Source: Nitrospirota bacterium
GTDB lineage: Bacteria > Nitrospirota > Nitrospiria > Nitrospirales > Nitrospiraceae
Direction of reading: 5' to 3'
Assembly: GCA_030645475.1 (NCBI GenBank)
Contig: JAUSMA010000067.1
Span: forward strand, 102,295 to 166,294
DNA length: 64,000 nucleotides
Both the position numbers and the translations under genes were made by a program. Positions 62,956 through 64,000 of the stretch are shown piece after piece. How positions within the stretch are numbered: position 1 is the stretch's first letter; each line of letters begins with the position of its first letter. Under the pieces are notes generated by a model, which was not told the origin of the DNA, did not search any database, and saw only the letters and a list, made by a program, of their open reading frames with translations.

Positions 62956-63534
62956 GTGCAGAGCAGAATAACCTTCGTCCCCCTCTATTGCAGCTTGGTG
63001 GCCATCACATGCTTCGGGCAATCGGGTATGACATCGGCTGAGTCAGGCAACGGGTCGCCACAGGTCAACCACCATGCCGAGCAGTCATTCCAACAACTGC
63101 ACCAGGCCGAGCGAGGCAGTCAGACAAACCAACAAGCGGGCAGCAGGGGCAGCGTCTCAGAACGCGATGGCCATTACTCCGAAGAACAGTACCTCATCGG
63201 AAAAGGCCAGGGAGACCTCAGTAAAGGCAAGATGGTCTGCCAACGGGTGTCGGAACTGTCGGCGCGGACCGATCTTGCGAAACAAATTCGTGTGATGGTC
63301 AAGGAGCACATGGTCGACCGGGTGCGCGACCGGACCGGCCGGGAAACCGAACAGGACATCGAACTCACCAGGGAAGAAATCGTCCAGGAATATCTCCAAG
63401 GCGTCAAGATCGTGGACCGCCAGACCGACGAAGAGGGTAAAACCTGCAGCGCGACCGCCATCATGCCCAAGAGCCAGGTTCAGCCAAAGCCAGCCCCGGA
63501 TCGCCTCGACCCCGCCCCTGCGATCATTCGATAA
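62956..63534 (+). CDS. Exported LPP20-like protein
   Basis: 192 residues from a GTG at 62956, four bases after the preceding stop. Signal peptide with a possible cleavage near GQSGMTSAES. A polar linker then a core YLIGKGQGDLSKGKMVCQRVSELSARTDLAKQIRVMVKEHMVDR and LTREEIVQEYLQGVKIVDRQTDEEGKTCSATAIM, which resembles the LPP20 family (Cys in GKMVCQRVSELSA and KTCSATA). Paired with the upstream gene, both exported. Function unknown. Confidence 0.7.
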   Translation: MQSRITFVPLYCSLVAITCFGQSGMTSAESGNGSPQVNHHAEQSFQQLHQAERGSQTNQQAGSRGSVSERDGHYSEEQYLIGKGQGDLSKGKMVCQRVSELSARTDLAKQIRVMVKEHMVDRVRDRTGRETEQDIELTREEIVQEYLQGVKIVDRQTDEEGKTCSATAIMPKSQVQPKPAPDRLDPAPAIIR

Positions 63535-63584
63535 ACAATCTTTTCTCCAAATTGGCTGCCAAAACTACTCGAAGTGGCCACCGC

Positions 63585-63704
63585 AGGATGCTCAAAAAGG
63601 CCATCCAGCAAGGCCGCAGCGAGCGAAGAGGCGAGACGTACGCTTTGGTACGTTGAGCCTCTGAGGGAAGCGAGAACGCCGCTGGTGGATTTTTTCAGCA
63701 TCCT
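63585..63704. repeat. Dispersed inverted-repeat element, copy 2
   Basis: The ends AGGATGCTCAAAAA (63585-63598) and TTTTTCAGCATCCT (63691-63704) pair with one mismatch. Interior arms GAGGCGAGACGTAC and GTACGTTGAGCCTC also pair, giving a long hairpin. The core 63606-63641 matches copy 1 at 10407-10442 in 32 of 36 bases. It lies between the convergent LPP20-like gene and the permease, two bases from the permease stop, and may act as a terminator. Confidence 0.75.
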
Positions 63705-63706
63705 GA

Positions 63707-64000
63707 TTAGAGCAAGACCGAGGTCAGAAAATAATCCCAGACGAGGATGAGCACCGACGATAAGACGACGGCCTCCGTCGTGGCACTCCCCAATCCCTCG
63801 GCACTCTGTCTCGTGTAGAACCCTTTATAGCAACAGATCCAACTGATGATCAGTCCGAAGCTGATCGACTTGAGAATGCCGCCGTAGATATCTTTCCATT
63901 CCACCGCCGATTCGATCGAGTTCCAATAGGCCCCTTCGCTCACTCCCAACAAATCCACTCCGATGAGGGAGCCGCCATAGATACCGACCACATCGAATAT
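63707..64000 (-). CDS. MlaE-type ABC transporter permease, C-terminal part
   Basis: About 97 codons reach the window edge; the N-terminus lies outside. The sequence FDVVGIYGGSLIGVDLLGVSEGAYWNSIESAV and DIYGGILKSISFGLIISWICCYKGFYTRQSAEGLGSATTEAVVLSSVLILVWDYFLT matches the MlaE permease end (GGxGVG-like GLGSATTEAVV). MlaE moves phospholipids between membranes with MlaD/MlaF-type partners (outside the window). No in-window start is certain. Confidence 0.92.
   Translation of the reverse strand: MFDVVGIYGGSLIGVDLLGVSEGAYWNSIESAVEWKDIYGGILKSISFGLIISWICCYKGFYTRQSAEGLGSATTEAVVLSSVLILVWDYFLTSVLL

Overview
The window is a GC-rich bacterial chromosome segment with no phage, IS element or CRISPR array. 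Gene content points to a Nitrospira-type member of the Nitrospirota: HEAT-repeat protein clusters, many exported proteins of unknown function, a nitrosocyanin-like cupredoxin, a citramalate synthase, and a threonine operon lacking a classical homoserine kinase. This is inference from gene content; no 16S gene is present.

Layout. 1-14785 is a type IV pilus region, all minus strand: the start of a lipoprotein gene cut by the window edge, pilY1, a small exported protein, minor pilins pilX/pilW/pilV/fimT, a PilB/GspE ATPase, a second minor-pilin set with a large non-canonical member, and the prepilin peptidase. 14991-19928 holds a small LuxR-type regulator, rlmB, cysS, a DedA protein, surE, tRNA-Pro(GGG), a MerR-like regulator and ihfA. 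20064-27853 is an amino-acid block (cimA, lysC, an ApgM-like protein, thrC, hom, alaC), with a good sigma70-type promoter before alaC. 28139-34127 runs forward: pdxJ, nnr, tsaE, lapA, mutS, ending at a strong terminator. 34184-35413 encodes two exported proteins I cannot name.

35755-45574 (minus) is the conserved translation/RNA operon rimP-nusA-infB-ylxP(DUF503)-rbfA-truB-rpsO-pnp-M16 peptidase. It has a leader hairpin before rimP, a hairpin before pnp, and an apparent one-base frameshift in the DUF503 gene. 45694-51790 carries a D-amino-acid transaminase-like gene, a chagasin-like protein, a Rieske protein, a DUF192 protein, a 2[4Fe-4S] ferredoxin, the cupredoxin, a membrane-fused spermidine-synthase-like protein and a CBS protein. 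51964-53289 is ugd.

53298-61462 is the most unusual part. Four consecutive HEAT-repeat genes, then a divergent exported beta-propeller gene, then a three-gene unit encoding a fifth HEAT protein, a small exported protein and an alkaline-phosphatase-fold protein whose metal-binding motifs look lost. I cannot assign a known system. 61684-63534 encodes two exported proteins, at least one LPP20/FlgT-like. The window closes with the C-terminal part of an MlaE-type permease. Two copies of a dispersed inverted-repeat element lie at 10315-10513 and 63585-63704.
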